Positions 17,022-26,340 of a DNA stretch of 64,000 bases are shown piece after piece. Both the position numbers and the translations under genes were made by a program. Position 1 is the first letter of the stretch. Each line of letters begins with the position of its first letter. The stretch comes from CAYSSJ01 sp964433675 (lineage in GTDB: Bacteria; Cloacimonadota; Cloacimonadia; Cloacimonadales; TCS61): contig CAYSSJ010000011.1 of assembly GCA_964433675.1 (NCBI GenBank), positions 22,976-86,975 on the forward strand, written 5' to 3'. Below the pieces are notes generated by a model. The model saw nothing but the letters and a program-made list of their open reading frames with translations, was not told where the DNA came from and ran no database searches.

Positions 17022-19877
17022 TTACATCCTTTCCTGCAAATCATTTCTCTTCTCGGGTGGCAATTCCTGTTTGATAAGATCGAAGAGATTGCGTGCTTCT
17101 TCTTTTTGATCGGTTTCTAAATAAGCGAGACAAGCATAATACTCTGCCTCTATGCGAATATCGGAAATATCCGGATAAAGATAGCGCACCCGCAAGAGTT
17201 CCGGGATCGCCTGCTCATAGTTATTTCGCTCATAAAGTGACAACCCTTTGAGAAATTGTGCTTTTGCTCTGATTAGTTTGGATTCACTTTTCACTAGTTC
17301 TTCCAAAGTTTGATCGATCCTTTCATACTCGCCTCGTTCGATATTCCACCTCACCCAGATAACTTCAGCTTCTTCCTTCTCAGATTGGGAAGCAAACTCC
17401 AGAAATCTGGCATGATCATTTTGATAGGTGCCCACATTAAGCTCGGCTGATATTTCGAGTAGTTTCAGCCAAATTTCTATATCCCGGACCGCAAGAGCAG
17501 CATTTCTTATCATATGATAAGCTTGTAGCCGCTCGCCTCTGCGTAGATTCGCCATACCCCATTCATAAGAGAGATATGGACTGGGGTTTTGATTGTGCAA
17601 TCTCATAAAAAGATTTTCAGCTTCATCATATCTTCCGGCATAAGATAGCGCCCTCGCTTTCATAAAACGGATATCGTGCAATCTTTCGCTGCGTGGAAAA
17701 CTATTCTCATACTTGTTTGCAGAAGCAACCGCTGCATCCCACATCTCTCTGTCAAATTCATATTCCAACTTCCGCTCTAATATCATCCTTTTGTTCAGAT
17801 CGGCAATATCAGATTCCATCAAACTCTCCAATTTATCACGAAAATCGATATCTGAGGATTGTTCCACTGCCCACTGTAGTCCGTTTAAAACATTTTGGAC
17901 TAATTCTCTGTTCGTTGTTCGACGGATTACCCGATCATACTGTTGGATAGCGTTTTTATATTGACCGAGATTGTAATATGAATCACCCAATCCGATCATT
18001 GCCGAGAGGTACTCAGCACCGTCCGGAAAGTTCTCGAGATAAGTCGTGAATTGCTCTATCGCTTTCTGATAGTTCTCTGCACTAAAGGCAGCCAAAGCAC
18101 CTTTGATAATATATGCTTCCGGAGAGGTTGTCGTAATTGTAAGGCGACGATAAATATTCTCCGCCTCATCGAATCTCTTGAGCTGATACAAAATTCTCGC
18201 TTTGTTTGCCAATATCGCTTCTCTATCTTCGGAGTTGCGTGCATGATCTTCCGCCTGATTTGCAGCTTGCAGAGCAGCAGCATAATCATTTGTGGCAAAC
18301 ATGATATTAGCTCTCAAAAAGTATTTATCAAAAAGATAGCGCGATTCATCGGGGATATTGGTCAATGCAGACAACGCCCGCTGATAATCACCTTCTCGAT
18401 AGCGACAATGAGCAATTTTCTGCCAAACGACACCTTTGTCTACCTTTCCAAGAAGAGCACGCTCATAATATCTTCGTGCCAATTCATATTTCTCTTGTAT
18501 GAAGCTGATCTCACCCAGATAAAAATTGCTCATGCCTATCTTATCCGATACGGGATATTCTTCGGTAATCTTGATAAAATGTTTGAAAGATTCATTGTAA
18601 TTTTCGTGCTGAAATTTTATCACTCCCTTTTTGAACACAGCTTCATCGGAGAATACACCTTCCGGGTATGTGCTGGTATAGTTCTCAAACTGCGAAAGCG
18701 CATCATCAATCCGATCGAGATTGAATAATGCTTCGGCGCGTAAATAGGCAGCTTTTTCTTCTGTTTCTTCATCCAAATCGAATTCGGCAGCCTTGTCCAG
18801 ATTTTGCAGCATCTCTTTATAGTTCTCCTGCCGGAATTCTAGAGCAGCGATCTGATAATATGCAGCTCCAACAAATGGATGTTCCGGATTATCAGAGATG
18901 AATGATTTGAGCTTGCTTATAGTATTTTCGGGAAGCGGATCCAATTTGGCAAGATAGAAAAAGCTATTGGTACGAAGCTCTTCATTATCCGTAGTATCGT
19001 ACAAATCTTGTAAGATAGCTTTTGCTTCGGTGGGATTATCCAGACTGATATGACATAGTCCGCGATAATATTTGCCCTTATCTGAGCTCACATCTTCCAG
19101 CTTCGATAATGCATACACATAACTTTCATTCTCGTAAAACGCTATTCCCACCAATAGAGAATATTCTTCATAGTAGCGAGAGGTGGATGGGATCTCTTCA
19201 AAAGCTATATTTATGACATCATGATAACGGTTCTGCTCTATATTATAGGTATGAAATTTGACTATAGCCAAGTTACGCTGTTCATTACCAGATGATAATT
19301 CTAAGAATTCGTTTACGATATCATAAGCTTGTTCCCACTCATCTGTAGCTAAGAAGAGATCGAGCTGAGCCAGTCTGATCATCATATCATCACTTCTGTC
19401 CCATGCCTCTTCGTAGTAAGTTCTTGCTTGTTCATACTCTTTCTTTTCGTAGGAGATTCTACCAAGATAGTAATATGCTTTCCATATTTCTCTATGTTTG
19501 CTAAACTCTGAGACGAATGAGTTTAAGTGCTTTTGAGCAGTAGGGAGGTCATTTGAAAAAAATCTGGTCTGCCCGTAGCCGAGTAAAATATCAGCACGAA
19601 TACGAGGTTGAGTACAATGCCTGAGTAAATAAGCAAATCCATCGTCGGACTCCCGGTAATTTCGCTGCTGCAAATTTATCATAGCCAGCATGTATTGTGC
19701 ATCACAAAGATAGTCGCTCTGAGGATAGTTTCTGATGAATTCCTTCAGCACATTTTTTGCCATTGTTAGGTTGTTATCTCTATACAATCCCATAGCAAAA
19801 CGCAAGTCATCAAGTTCAGATGCAACTAAAGTACCGACCATTATCAACAGTAGTAATATCACATAAGTTTTTTTCAT
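17022..19877 (-). CDS. Exported tetratricopeptide-repeat protein
   Basis: This protein is about 951 residues, with an N-terminal signal peptide (residues 1-20, ending 'LVASE') followed almost entirely by TPR units. Examples are 'AQYMLAMINLQQRNYRES', 'YYYLGRISYEKKEYEQA', 'AMIGLGDSYYNLGQYKNAI' and 'AQFLKGLSLYERNNYEQAI'. I chose the ATG at 19877, with AAGGGGAG six bases upstream, over an in-frame GTG at 19883. The first repeats (residues 25-130) resemble BamD/YbgF-type periplasmic TPRs. It probably acts as a periplasmic scaffold, perhaps for the outer-membrane barrel encoded 13 bases downstream. No catalytic domain is visible. Confidence 0.85.
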   Translation of the reverse strand: MKKTYVILLLLIMVGTLVASELDDLRFAMGLYRDNNLTMAKNVLKEFIRNYPQSDYLCDAQYMLAMINLQQRNYRESDDGFAYLLRHCTQPRIRADILLGYGQTRFFSNDLPTAQKHLNSFVSEFSKHREIWKAYYYLGRISYEKKEYEQARTYYEEAWDRSDDMMIRLAQLDLFLATDEWEQAYDIVNEFLELSSGNEQRNLAIVKFHTYNIEQNRYHDVINIAFEEIPSTSRYYEEYSLLVGIAFYENESYVYALSKLEDVSSDKGKYYRGLCHISLDNPTEAKAILQDLYDTTDNEELRTNSFFYLAKLDPLPENTISKLKSFISDNPEHPFVGAAYYQIAALEFRQENYKEMLQNLDKAAEFDLDEETEEKAAYLRAEALFNLDRIDDALSQFENYTSTYPEGVFSDEAVFKKGVIKFQHENYNESFKHFIKITEEYPVSDKIGMSNFYLGEISFIQEKYELARRYYERALLGKVDKGVVWQKIAHCRYREGDYQRALSALTNIPDESRYLFDKYFLRANIMFATNDYAAALQAANQAEDHARNSEDREAILANKARILYQLKRFDEAENIYRRLTITTTSPEAYIIKGALAAFSAENYQKAIEQFTTYLENFPDGAEYLSAMIGLGDSYYNLGQYKNAIQQYDRVIRRTTNRELVQNVLNGLQWAVEQSSDIDFRDKLESLMESDIADLNKRMILERKLEYEFDREMWDAAVASANKYENSFPRSERLHDIRFMKARALSYAGRYDEAENLFMRLHNQNPSPYLSYEWGMANLRRGERLQAYHMIRNAALAVRDIEIWLKLLEISAELNVGTYQNDHARFLEFASQSEKEEAEVIWVRWNIERGEYERIDQTLEELVKSESKLIRAKAQFLKGLSLYERNNYEQAIPELLRVRYLYPDISDIRIEAEYYACLAYLETDQKEEARNLFDLIKQELPPEKRNDLQERM

Positions 19878-19888
19878 CTTCACTCCCC

Positions 19889-20725
19889 TTATTGTTTATT
19901 AAAAATATACTTGTCTATTTCATTAAGCAAATTTTTTATCTGTCCGTTATTAGCAGAAAGTACTAACTTGGAGGGCAAACGCATAGCATTAACTTCATGT
20001 TTTGTAAGCACCTGATGTGTTTCATCATCATCGGTAAGCAATACATCAGATTTTCTCGCAATCAAAAATAGCTGATAGAAAGTGTTTGGCTGAATAGATC
20101 TCACTCCCATATTATGCAACTTACCGTTAATCTTTCCGCAGACATAAAAATTCACTTTTGCTCTCTCGTTGATCTTATTTATCAGCAGCGGCAGATTAGT
20201 TAACTTGGAAGTATGAAATACGATATTGTTCTTCTGATTTTGCACGAACGGGATAGCATATTGCTCAGTCTGATCTTTTTTGATAGACAAATCCCTGTTT
20301 TTATAGGGAAGCTGACAGTAATAAGATATTTCGTGAATCAGCTCTATACAACTATCTGGTGAAGGCAAGAAATGTATGTTGCCTTTGTTGTTTATATCGA
20401 AGACCACTTTCTTTTTTTTAGGTGAAAGAGACTTGATTTTCCTTTTCTTATATAAATTGATGATGATATTCTCATTTTTGTTATCACCATTTTTTGAATC
20501 GGTTGTAAATTTAATTGACTCAGGCAAATCCAGATTTTGGAAAAATGTGATAAATTGATCGTTTGTAACAAAACTAATTCGGTCATATCGATTGTGCCAA
20601 CCAACGATGTAGCTGATGCATTGCAGACACTCACTAATACTTGATGGTAGAAAAACCGTACATTGTTTGCTTTCTTCCAATATCTTCGAAAAATTAACTC
20701 TTTTATCCTGTTTCGAAATTCTCAT
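19889..20725 (-). CDS. Hypothetical protein, possibly a degenerate glycosyltransferase-9-like protein
   Basis: This 278-residue protein has no signal peptide or membrane segment. I do not recognise the family with confidence. The arrangement recalls heptosyltransferase (GT9) proteins: an N-terminal 'LPSSISECLQCISYIVGWH' and 'RISFVTNDQFITFFQNL', then 'FYQLFLIARKSDVLLTDDDETHQVL', where GT9 enzymes have 'sDlvisnDsGpmHlA'. The glycine-rich donor-binding residues of GT9 are not obvious, so it may be inactive or a different fold. It lies 19 bases after the large kinase gene and 11 before the TPR gene, so it is co-transcribed with them. AAAGGA is the ribosome binding site. Confidence 0.6.
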   Translation of the reverse strand: MRISKQDKRVNFSKILEESKQCTVFLPSSISECLQCISYIVGWHNRYDRISFVTNDQFITFFQNLDLPESIKFTTDSKNGDNKNENIIINLYKKRKIKSLSPKKKKVVFDINNKGNIHFLPSPDSCIELIHEISYYCQLPYKNRDLSIKKDQTEQYAIPFVQNQKNNIVFHTSKLTNLPLLINKINERAKVNFYVCGKINGKLHNMGVRSIQPNTFYQLFLIARKSDVLLTDDDETHQVLTKHEVNAMRLPSKLVLSANNGQIKNLLNEIDKYIFNKQ

Positions 20726-20744
20726 CTGTTATGTTGTCCTTTCC

Positions 20745-23700
20745 TCAACTGTGCTTATAAGGAAGTGCGATGAACACTGTTGTTCCTTCATTTTCCTTGC
20801 TATTCACCCAGATTTTGCCTTTATGTAAATTCACTATCAGTTTTGCTGTTGCCAATCCTAATCCCAATCCGCTGGAGCCGAATTCTATCAAACCGGAACT
20901 GTGAGAGTTTACTTCCGTCAATTCGTACAGTTCTTTGAAGATATTCTCTTGTTCATGCTTCGGAATGCCGATACCATTATCTTGCACATAGACTATCAAA
21001 CTGTCTTCACTATCTATCTTCTCCTGTTGAAAAGCCGATTGACGGGCTCCGAGAACGATCGTGCCGAAATCTTTGGTGAAGCGGATAGAGTTGAGCACCA
21101 GATTGTAAACGACCAGATAGAAAGCTTCCCAATTCAACGCGATCTTAGGAAGCTCCTCTTCGATTTCGGTATTGATCTGCATATGTCGGGTAGCAGATAA
21201 AGAAGTAGTTTCTTCTGCTACTACTTCCAATAATTCACTAATATCTACCGGTGCTTTTCCCAATTCACTCATCAACTTATAGCGATTGTAATTGATAATA
21301 TCATTAACTGTTCGATGAATCTGCTCTACATTGTTGGAGATCTTATCAATCAGATTCTGACTTTCCCGTTTCATCTCAGTATCGGATAGTCTGTTTACAT
21401 ACCCTTGCAGAGTTTGTAATGGTGTTTTAAGTTCATGACTGGTAATGCTGAGAAAATCTTGCTTTATCCGATCGATAGACATAATTTCTCTGTTTTTCTG
21501 CAGCAGAGATTGATATTGCATTGCATTTTTTAAAGCCACAGATATCTGGATCAGCAACAATCTCATGAATTCCGGATTAACAGAAAGACCATCCTCCTGC
21601 CGCCCGTAATTATCTATATATATATAACCATAAGTGAGATTATCGATAATAAACGGAGCACAATAGACAGATAAATTGTCATAATCAAAGTCCAGATATT
21701 CCTCAAAAGCTGTTTCATCTTTCACATTGGAGACATAAATCGACTGTCTGATCCGCTGTACTTCGCTGAGGATATGCTTGCTAATGTATGCATAATTCCT
21801 AACCAGATGCTTACTTTCATCCATAGCTACTTTGTAGATATAATTTTCGTGTACATCCTTTTTTATAAAGAATCCTCGCGATCCGTTGATGAAGTCTATC
21901 GTAAAGGATACTATCTCTTGTTCTAATTTATCCAGATCGAAGATAGAGTAAAATTTTTGGGTCATGTTGATCAATTTGGTCATCAATTCCATGTCATTAT
22001 TCAAATGGGCAAATTCTTTGATCCTGATTAGAATAGATGTGAGATGAAATCTGAGGATTTTGATGATCTCCATCTCATCTTTGAGGAAATCCAACTCTCC
22101 CCTATCAGCCAAGATCAATCCACCCACTTTGATATTTTTTATCCGGAGTGGTACAAAACAAACATGATTACCATTAATCTTCTCCCTGATAATTTCATTG
22201 GCATCTATTGCTTTTTTCAAGTTGGTTCTGTAATCCTTTTTGAACAGATAATCACTAGTTACATTTGATAAAAGAAATGGTTTGGATGCATTGATCAATT
22301 CTTCTTGAAGCACTATGGCAAAATAGTGAGGAGAAAATATGGTGTCAATTGTCTTGCACATCAAAAATTTAATCCGATCCAATTCTTTAAGTTTCAAGAT
22401 GTCATATAGTTCTTCCTGCCATTTGGTTATATCTTTATGAATCCTAGGCACTATCTTTACGGTAGAGAAATCTCTGACATCTTCTATGTAATAATCATGT
22501 TTTTGCAAAAAGAGTTCTTTTTCTTTACTGCTGATTCCCTCTGCTGCATTATTCAGCGCAGTCTTATATTTTTTGAAATACTCTTTAGCTTTGGATCTCA
22601 CATTCAAATTTGTATATATCTGTACGATCAGCGCATAGCAATCAATTTCCAATAGAAAGAGTTTTTTCTCTTGTACTTCATCCAAAATATTCAGAAGTTC
22701 ACGAAGAATTTTTCGAAAACTAACTTTCTCATCAAGTAATTTGATAATAGCCAGTTTGATCTGTAATACCCGCCGCCAATAATGAAATTCGTTTTGCTTA
22801 CAAAGTCGCTCGGCCAATTTTGCTATTTCTTTGGCTTTGCTTAGTTCGCCAATGCCAAGATAATACTCCACGATACGAATGTAATTGATTGATTGAGCAT
22901 AGAGATTATTGTTCTGTTTAGCATAATTGAAAGCTAGTTCGATTTTTTCTCCGGCTTCATCGAGTTTACCTTTGTGTTTTGCCACAAAACCGAGCATCTG
23001 ATAGAAAAACTCTTCTTCTCGCTTTTCTAAAAAGATATTCTCGGAATTTTTTAATAGTGTGCTCATCCGATCATAATCACCAATTTGATGGAGATAATAA
23101 AAATATGTCTTCACTAGTGGATTAACAGTACTGATTTTGTTTTTCAGCAGCTCCGGAGCATGTTCTTTTATGAAGTCGAGATAGTATTTGAAATTGTGGA
23201 TCTTGCTTTTGGAAATAGCGAGATTGTGTATGATCGAATCATAAAAAGGTCTTTTCTCATGCTTCAAAGTTCGCTGATAAGCTTCGTTCAGATATTCTTC
23301 CGCTTTTTGGAATTGTCCTAACTTGATGTATAACTGACCGAGATTGACGATGGTCAGGATAATAGCTCTTTTGTAACCGGTCTCTTTACAGAGATTATAC
23401 GCTTTGAGAAAATATTCATGTGCGGTCTTTGTATCACCTTTGTTCAGTGCTACATCACCGATATTATTGTAAACTATTCCCAGCTTTTGCTGGTAATTTG
23501 CTTGTTCCCAGACCTGTCGGGTGATCTGGTAGTTTTTGTTAGCCTCGTCCAACATTTTCTTTTCACTATAAAGATAAGCAAGGTAATTGTGCAATGTGCC
23601 GAGTTTGATAAAGAAATTTGCATCATTACTGGATTTTATTTTTGGCAGGTATTCTTCTATGATGCCGATCGCTTCATCTTCGGTTTCGGTAAAACCTGTA

Positions 23701-26189
23701 TGCAAAGCTTTCAACCCGACATACGCCATTTCTTCTTCATCGTTCAGATGCATATTCTCCAAATTCTGAACACATTTTTGCAATCTTTTCAGATCATTTT
23801 GTAATAGATGAGTCAAGCCGAGTTGGAGATAGATATTTTTTTTCAACGACTCCTCTCTAACCATGGAAAGAGCTTTTTCAAAACTCTTCTGCGCTTTGGC
23901 ATACTGTTCTGTTTCCAGATAAAAACTGCCAAGCGTATAATGCTTCTCAGCTATATTTTTCATCTCTTTGATATTATCCTTCAAATCATCGGAGATATCG
24001 GAAACAGTACCCCATTGCAGTTTGCGTACGAGCAGTTTCAAATCGCTTTTCAACTCATCCACGCTAACGATGCTATCTGTAGTAAAATCTAGTTCAGCTA
24101 TCGAACAGATCTCCTCAAATGCCTCTTCTTCTTTACCTTTTTCGGCATATAATGCCACCAATTTTAGTTTGTAATCTCGTACTGCTTTGAAGTCTTCAAT
24201 ATATTGAGCATGTTCAATCACACCCAAAAGGATGGAAACATTGTAAAATGTCTTATCAGAAAAATATTCGAGGATTTTATGGGATATCGTTTGTTTCTCC
24301 TCGTAGGTCAGTTCGGCAGAGAAGCGTTCTTGCGCCGGTCTATAGGTGAAGTAATAGTATTTGTCCCTCTTTTCCAATAACTCGTTGTTCATCGCATCTC
24401 TCAATAGGAAAAATACTTCTTTTTCGGAGATATCGAGAACGTGTTTTATTAGCGGATTAGACAGAGGAGTTTTTACAAATCCCAATTGTTGCAGATATTT
24501 GTAGTTCTGTTCTCCCAGATGGCTCATCCGCTCGAAAACAGAATGTACGACATCTTCGGGTAAGGCATATGCTTCAAAATCATAATCAAGAATGAATTTG
24601 TTATCTTTGAATATTATATTTTGTTGAGCCAGATCCCACAATATCGATTCAATAAACATCGGGTTACCATAGGTAAGCTCTCTGATCTTGCTCACAAACT
24701 GCTCAGGTGGCTCGACATTCAACAATCTTTTGATCAATTCCTTCGTCTCAGCCAGATTTAAAGGCTCTATCTTTATCTGTACAGTATGGATAAGACCTTC
24801 GATTTTGCCGATATCATTAACGCTAAGGATTATCAGGATACGTCTGTTCATCAAATCTTTGGAGATATAATTTACAAAGTCGATATCATCTTTCGTAAGA
24901 TGCTGAGCAGCGCGAATAATGAAGATAATCGGTTTTTCTTCAGAGAGATGATAGACGAAATTCGAGGCAGTGATGAAGTCTAGATCGAGTTCTTCTTCAT
25001 CTTGCTCCAGCATTGTGGCAGATTGTTCAGAGCCGAATAGGTATTCCTTTAGTTTTTCAGACATCACAGAAAGGTCGGAAGCCAATTTTTCGTTGTTCCG
25101 CACAGCATTGTGAAATTCTTTTATCAGAGCAAAAAACGGGTCTCTATTTATGCTACTGCATTCATAATCAAATATGTAATATTCGTCCGTAAGCAGATGA
25201 TATCTGAAGAGCATGAGAGTATTCGTCTTCCCCATCCCTTTACCGGCAGCGAGTACCACAAGTTTGCCATTACCCTGTTCTATCAGCGGGATAAAATCCA
25301 GCAACTGGTGCGCATAATTCTCTCTAGCAAAGTAGCGTCCCATTTTGATATTATTTAAAAAAGTCCAACCTTTTGAATAGGGATATTGTTTGAGTTGTAT
25401 CTGATTGATATAAGATATTATTGCTTCTGCATCGGGGAATCTATCTTCCGGGTTCCGTTCCAATAGTTTCAGGATGATCTTTTCCAGAGAATCCGGGATA
25501 TCAGGATTTAACTCACGTGGGAATTTTGGGAACAGATTGTACTCATTGCCGGCAATAAAGCCAGTAATCTGCTCAACAGTATATGGCAGAGCTCCAGTAG
25601 TGAGACGGTATAAGATTACTCCCAAAGAATAATAATCACTCTGCGGAACCGGATTGTTATCCAGATAAATCTCCGGTGCCACAAAAGGTAGTGAGCTTCC
25701 GATCTTTTGTCCACCTTCGCTAAAATCCAGCTTGGCGAAACCATAATCCATCACTCGTACATCTACTTGATTGCGGAGAATTTTGTATGCCACATTCTCC
25801 AACTTGAAATCTTTGTGAATGATCTTCTGACTATGAAGCGCATTGAATGCATAGCAGATTTGCACTATAATGTCATAAACAAGCTCTACATTAGAAGGGA
25901 TAAACTTGAAATATCTCAGAGTATGTCCTTCATAATGCTCACGAATATAATAGACATTGGAACCAAAATTCCCAAAATCATGTACTTTGAGCAAGTTGGG
26001 ATGATCTATCTTGGTGATGTGATACATCTGCTCGGCTGAGAATTTCTCGTATAAACTGTTGGCATCTAAGTTGTGAAATAATTTCAGTGAATATATCTTG
26101 TCTGTCCGTGTGTCTTTTACTTTATATACTATAGACCACAGATCTGTCATTAACTGTTCTATCACTTCATAGCGTGAATCTATTATCAT
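20745..26189 (-). CDS. Ser/Thr protein kinase - ATPase - TPR - GAF - histidine kinase fusion
   Basis: About 1814 residues from the ATG at 26189 (AGAGG five bases upstream; a GTG two codons earlier is less likely). A eukaryotic-type kinase spans residues 1-270: Lys36 in 'YSLKLF', catalytic 'HKDFKLEN' at 125-132, 'DYG' at 148-150 and 'APEIYLD'. An AAA/STAND ATPase follows, with Walker A 'GKGMGKT' near residue 313, then about ten TPRs (residues 650-1200), two GAF-like regions, and a histidine kinase with H-box 'SHELKTPL' near 1580, 'DNGIGIP' and 'GLGLGLATAK'. This is the layout of trifunctional sensor kinases. There is no membrane segment, so it is cytoplasmic. The nucleotide loop of the Ser/Thr kinase lacks its glycines. 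No receiver protein is adjacent. Confidence 0.93.
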   Translation of the reverse strand: MIIDSRYEVIEQLMTDLWSIVYKVKDTRTDKIYSLKLFHNLDANSLYEKFSAEQMYHITKIDHPNLLKVHDFGNFGSNVYYIREHYEGHTLRYFKFIPSNVELVYDIIVQICYAFNALHSQKIIHKDFKLENVAYKILRNQVDVRVMDYGFAKLDFSEGGQKIGSSLPFVAPEIYLDNNPVPQSDYYSLGVILYRLTTGALPYTVEQITGFIAGNEYNLFPKFPRELNPDIPDSLEKIILKLLERNPEDRFPDAEAIISYINQIQLKQYPYSKGWTFLNNIKMGRYFARENYAHQLLDFIPLIEQGNGKLVVLAAGKGMGKTNTLMLFRYHLLTDEYYIFDYECSSINRDPFFALIKEFHNAVRNNEKLASDLSVMSEKLKEYLFGSEQSATMLEQDEEELDLDFITASNFVYHLSEEKPIIFIIRAAQHLTKDDIDFVNYISKDLMNRRILIILSVNDIGKIEGLIHTVQIKIEPLNLAETKELIKRLLNVEPPEQFVSKIRELTYGNPMFIESILWDLAQQNIIFKDNKFILDYDFEAYALPEDVVHSVFERMSHLGEQNYKYLQQLGFVKTPLSNPLIKHVLDISEKEVFFLLRDAMNNELLEKRDKYYYFTYRPAQERFSAELTYEEKQTISHKILEYFSDKTFYNVSILLGVIEHAQYIEDFKAVRDYKLKLVALYAEKGKEEEAFEEICSIAELDFTTDSIVSVDELKSDLKLLVRKLQWGTVSDISDDLKDNIKEMKNIAEKHYTLGSFYLETEQYAKAQKSFEKALSMVREESLKKNIYLQLGLTHLLQNDLKRLQKCVQNLENMHLNDEEEMAYVGLKALHTGFTETEDEAIGIIEEYLPKIKSSNDANFFIKLGTLHNYLAYLYSEKKMLDEANKNYQITRQVWEQANYQQKLGIVYNNIGDVALNKGDTKTAHEYFLKAYNLCKETGYKRAIILTIVNLGQLYIKLGQFQKAEEYLNEAYQRTLKHEKRPFYDSIIHNLAISKSKIHNFKYYLDFIKEHAPELLKNKISTVNPLVKTYFYYLHQIGDYDRMSTLLKNSENIFLEKREEEFFYQMLGFVAKHKGKLDEAGEKIELAFNYAKQNNNLYAQSINYIRIVEYYLGIGELSKAKEIAKLAERLCKQNEFHYWRRVLQIKLAIIKLLDEKVSFRKILRELLNILDEVQEKKLFLLEIDCYALIVQIYTNLNVRSKAKEYFKKYKTALNNAAEGISSKEKELFLQKHDYYIEDVRDFSTVKIVPRIHKDITKWQEELYDILKLKELDRIKFLMCKTIDTIFSPHYFAIVLQEELINASKPFLLSNVTSDYLFKKDYRTNLKKAIDANEIIREKINGNHVCFVPLRIKNIKVGGLILADRGELDFLKDEMEIIKILRFHLTSILIRIKEFAHLNNDMELMTKLINMTQKFYSIFDLDKLEQEIVSFTIDFINGSRGFFIKKDVHENYIYKVAMDESKHLVRNYAYISKHILSEVQRIRQSIYVSNVKDETAFEEYLDFDYDNLSVYCAPFIIDNLTYGYIYIDNYGRQEDGLSVNPEFMRLLLIQISVALKNAMQYQSLLQKNREIMSIDRIKQDFLSITSHELKTPLQTLQGYVNRLSDTEMKRESQNLIDKISNNVEQIHRTVNDIINYNRYKLMSELGKAPVDISELLEVVAEETTSLSATRHMQINTEIEEELPKIALNWEAFYLVVYNLVLNSIRFTKDFGTIVLGARQSAFQQEKIDSEDSLIVYVQDNGIGIPKHEQENIFKELYELTEVNSHSSGLIEFGSSGLGLGLATAKLIVNLHKGKIWVNSKENEGTTVFIALPYKHS

Positions 26190-26212
26190 ATCCACCTCTT
26201 TTTCATTATTAC

Positions 26213-26228
26213 GTCTAATATATTAGAC
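26213..26228. promoter_or_regulatory. Perfect 16-bp palindrome on the kinase promoter (candidate operator)
   Basis: GTCTAATATATTAGAC is a perfect palindrome at 26213-26228. It covers the putative -10 region of the minus-strand promoter driving the kinase operon, a typical position for a dimeric repressor site. The regulator is unknown. Confidence 0.5.
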
Positions 26229-26244
26229 TCCATATCGTTGTCAA
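26217..26244 (-). promoter_or_regulatory. Promoter of the kinase operon
   Basis: On the minus strand, TTGACA (26244-26239) is followed after 16 bases by TATATT (26222-26217), a good sigma-70-type pair. It implies a leader of about 20 bases before the ATG at 26189. Confidence 0.6.
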
Positions 26245-26282
26245 GTCAGTGATTTATTTTTTTCGTGTTATCAAAAAAACGA

Positions 26283-26311
26283 TTGACGATAAGATGCTTT
26301 CCTAATAATCA
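26283..26311 (+). promoter_or_regulatory. Putative promoter of the nucleotidyltransferase gene
   Basis: TTGACG at 26283-26288 and TAATCA at 26306-26311 are separated by 17 bases. They point away from the kinase promoter in the 151-base divergent spacer. The -10 match is moderate. Confidence 0.4.
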
Positions 26312-26340
26312 TATTTTAAAAAATTAAGAGGGGTAAACAT

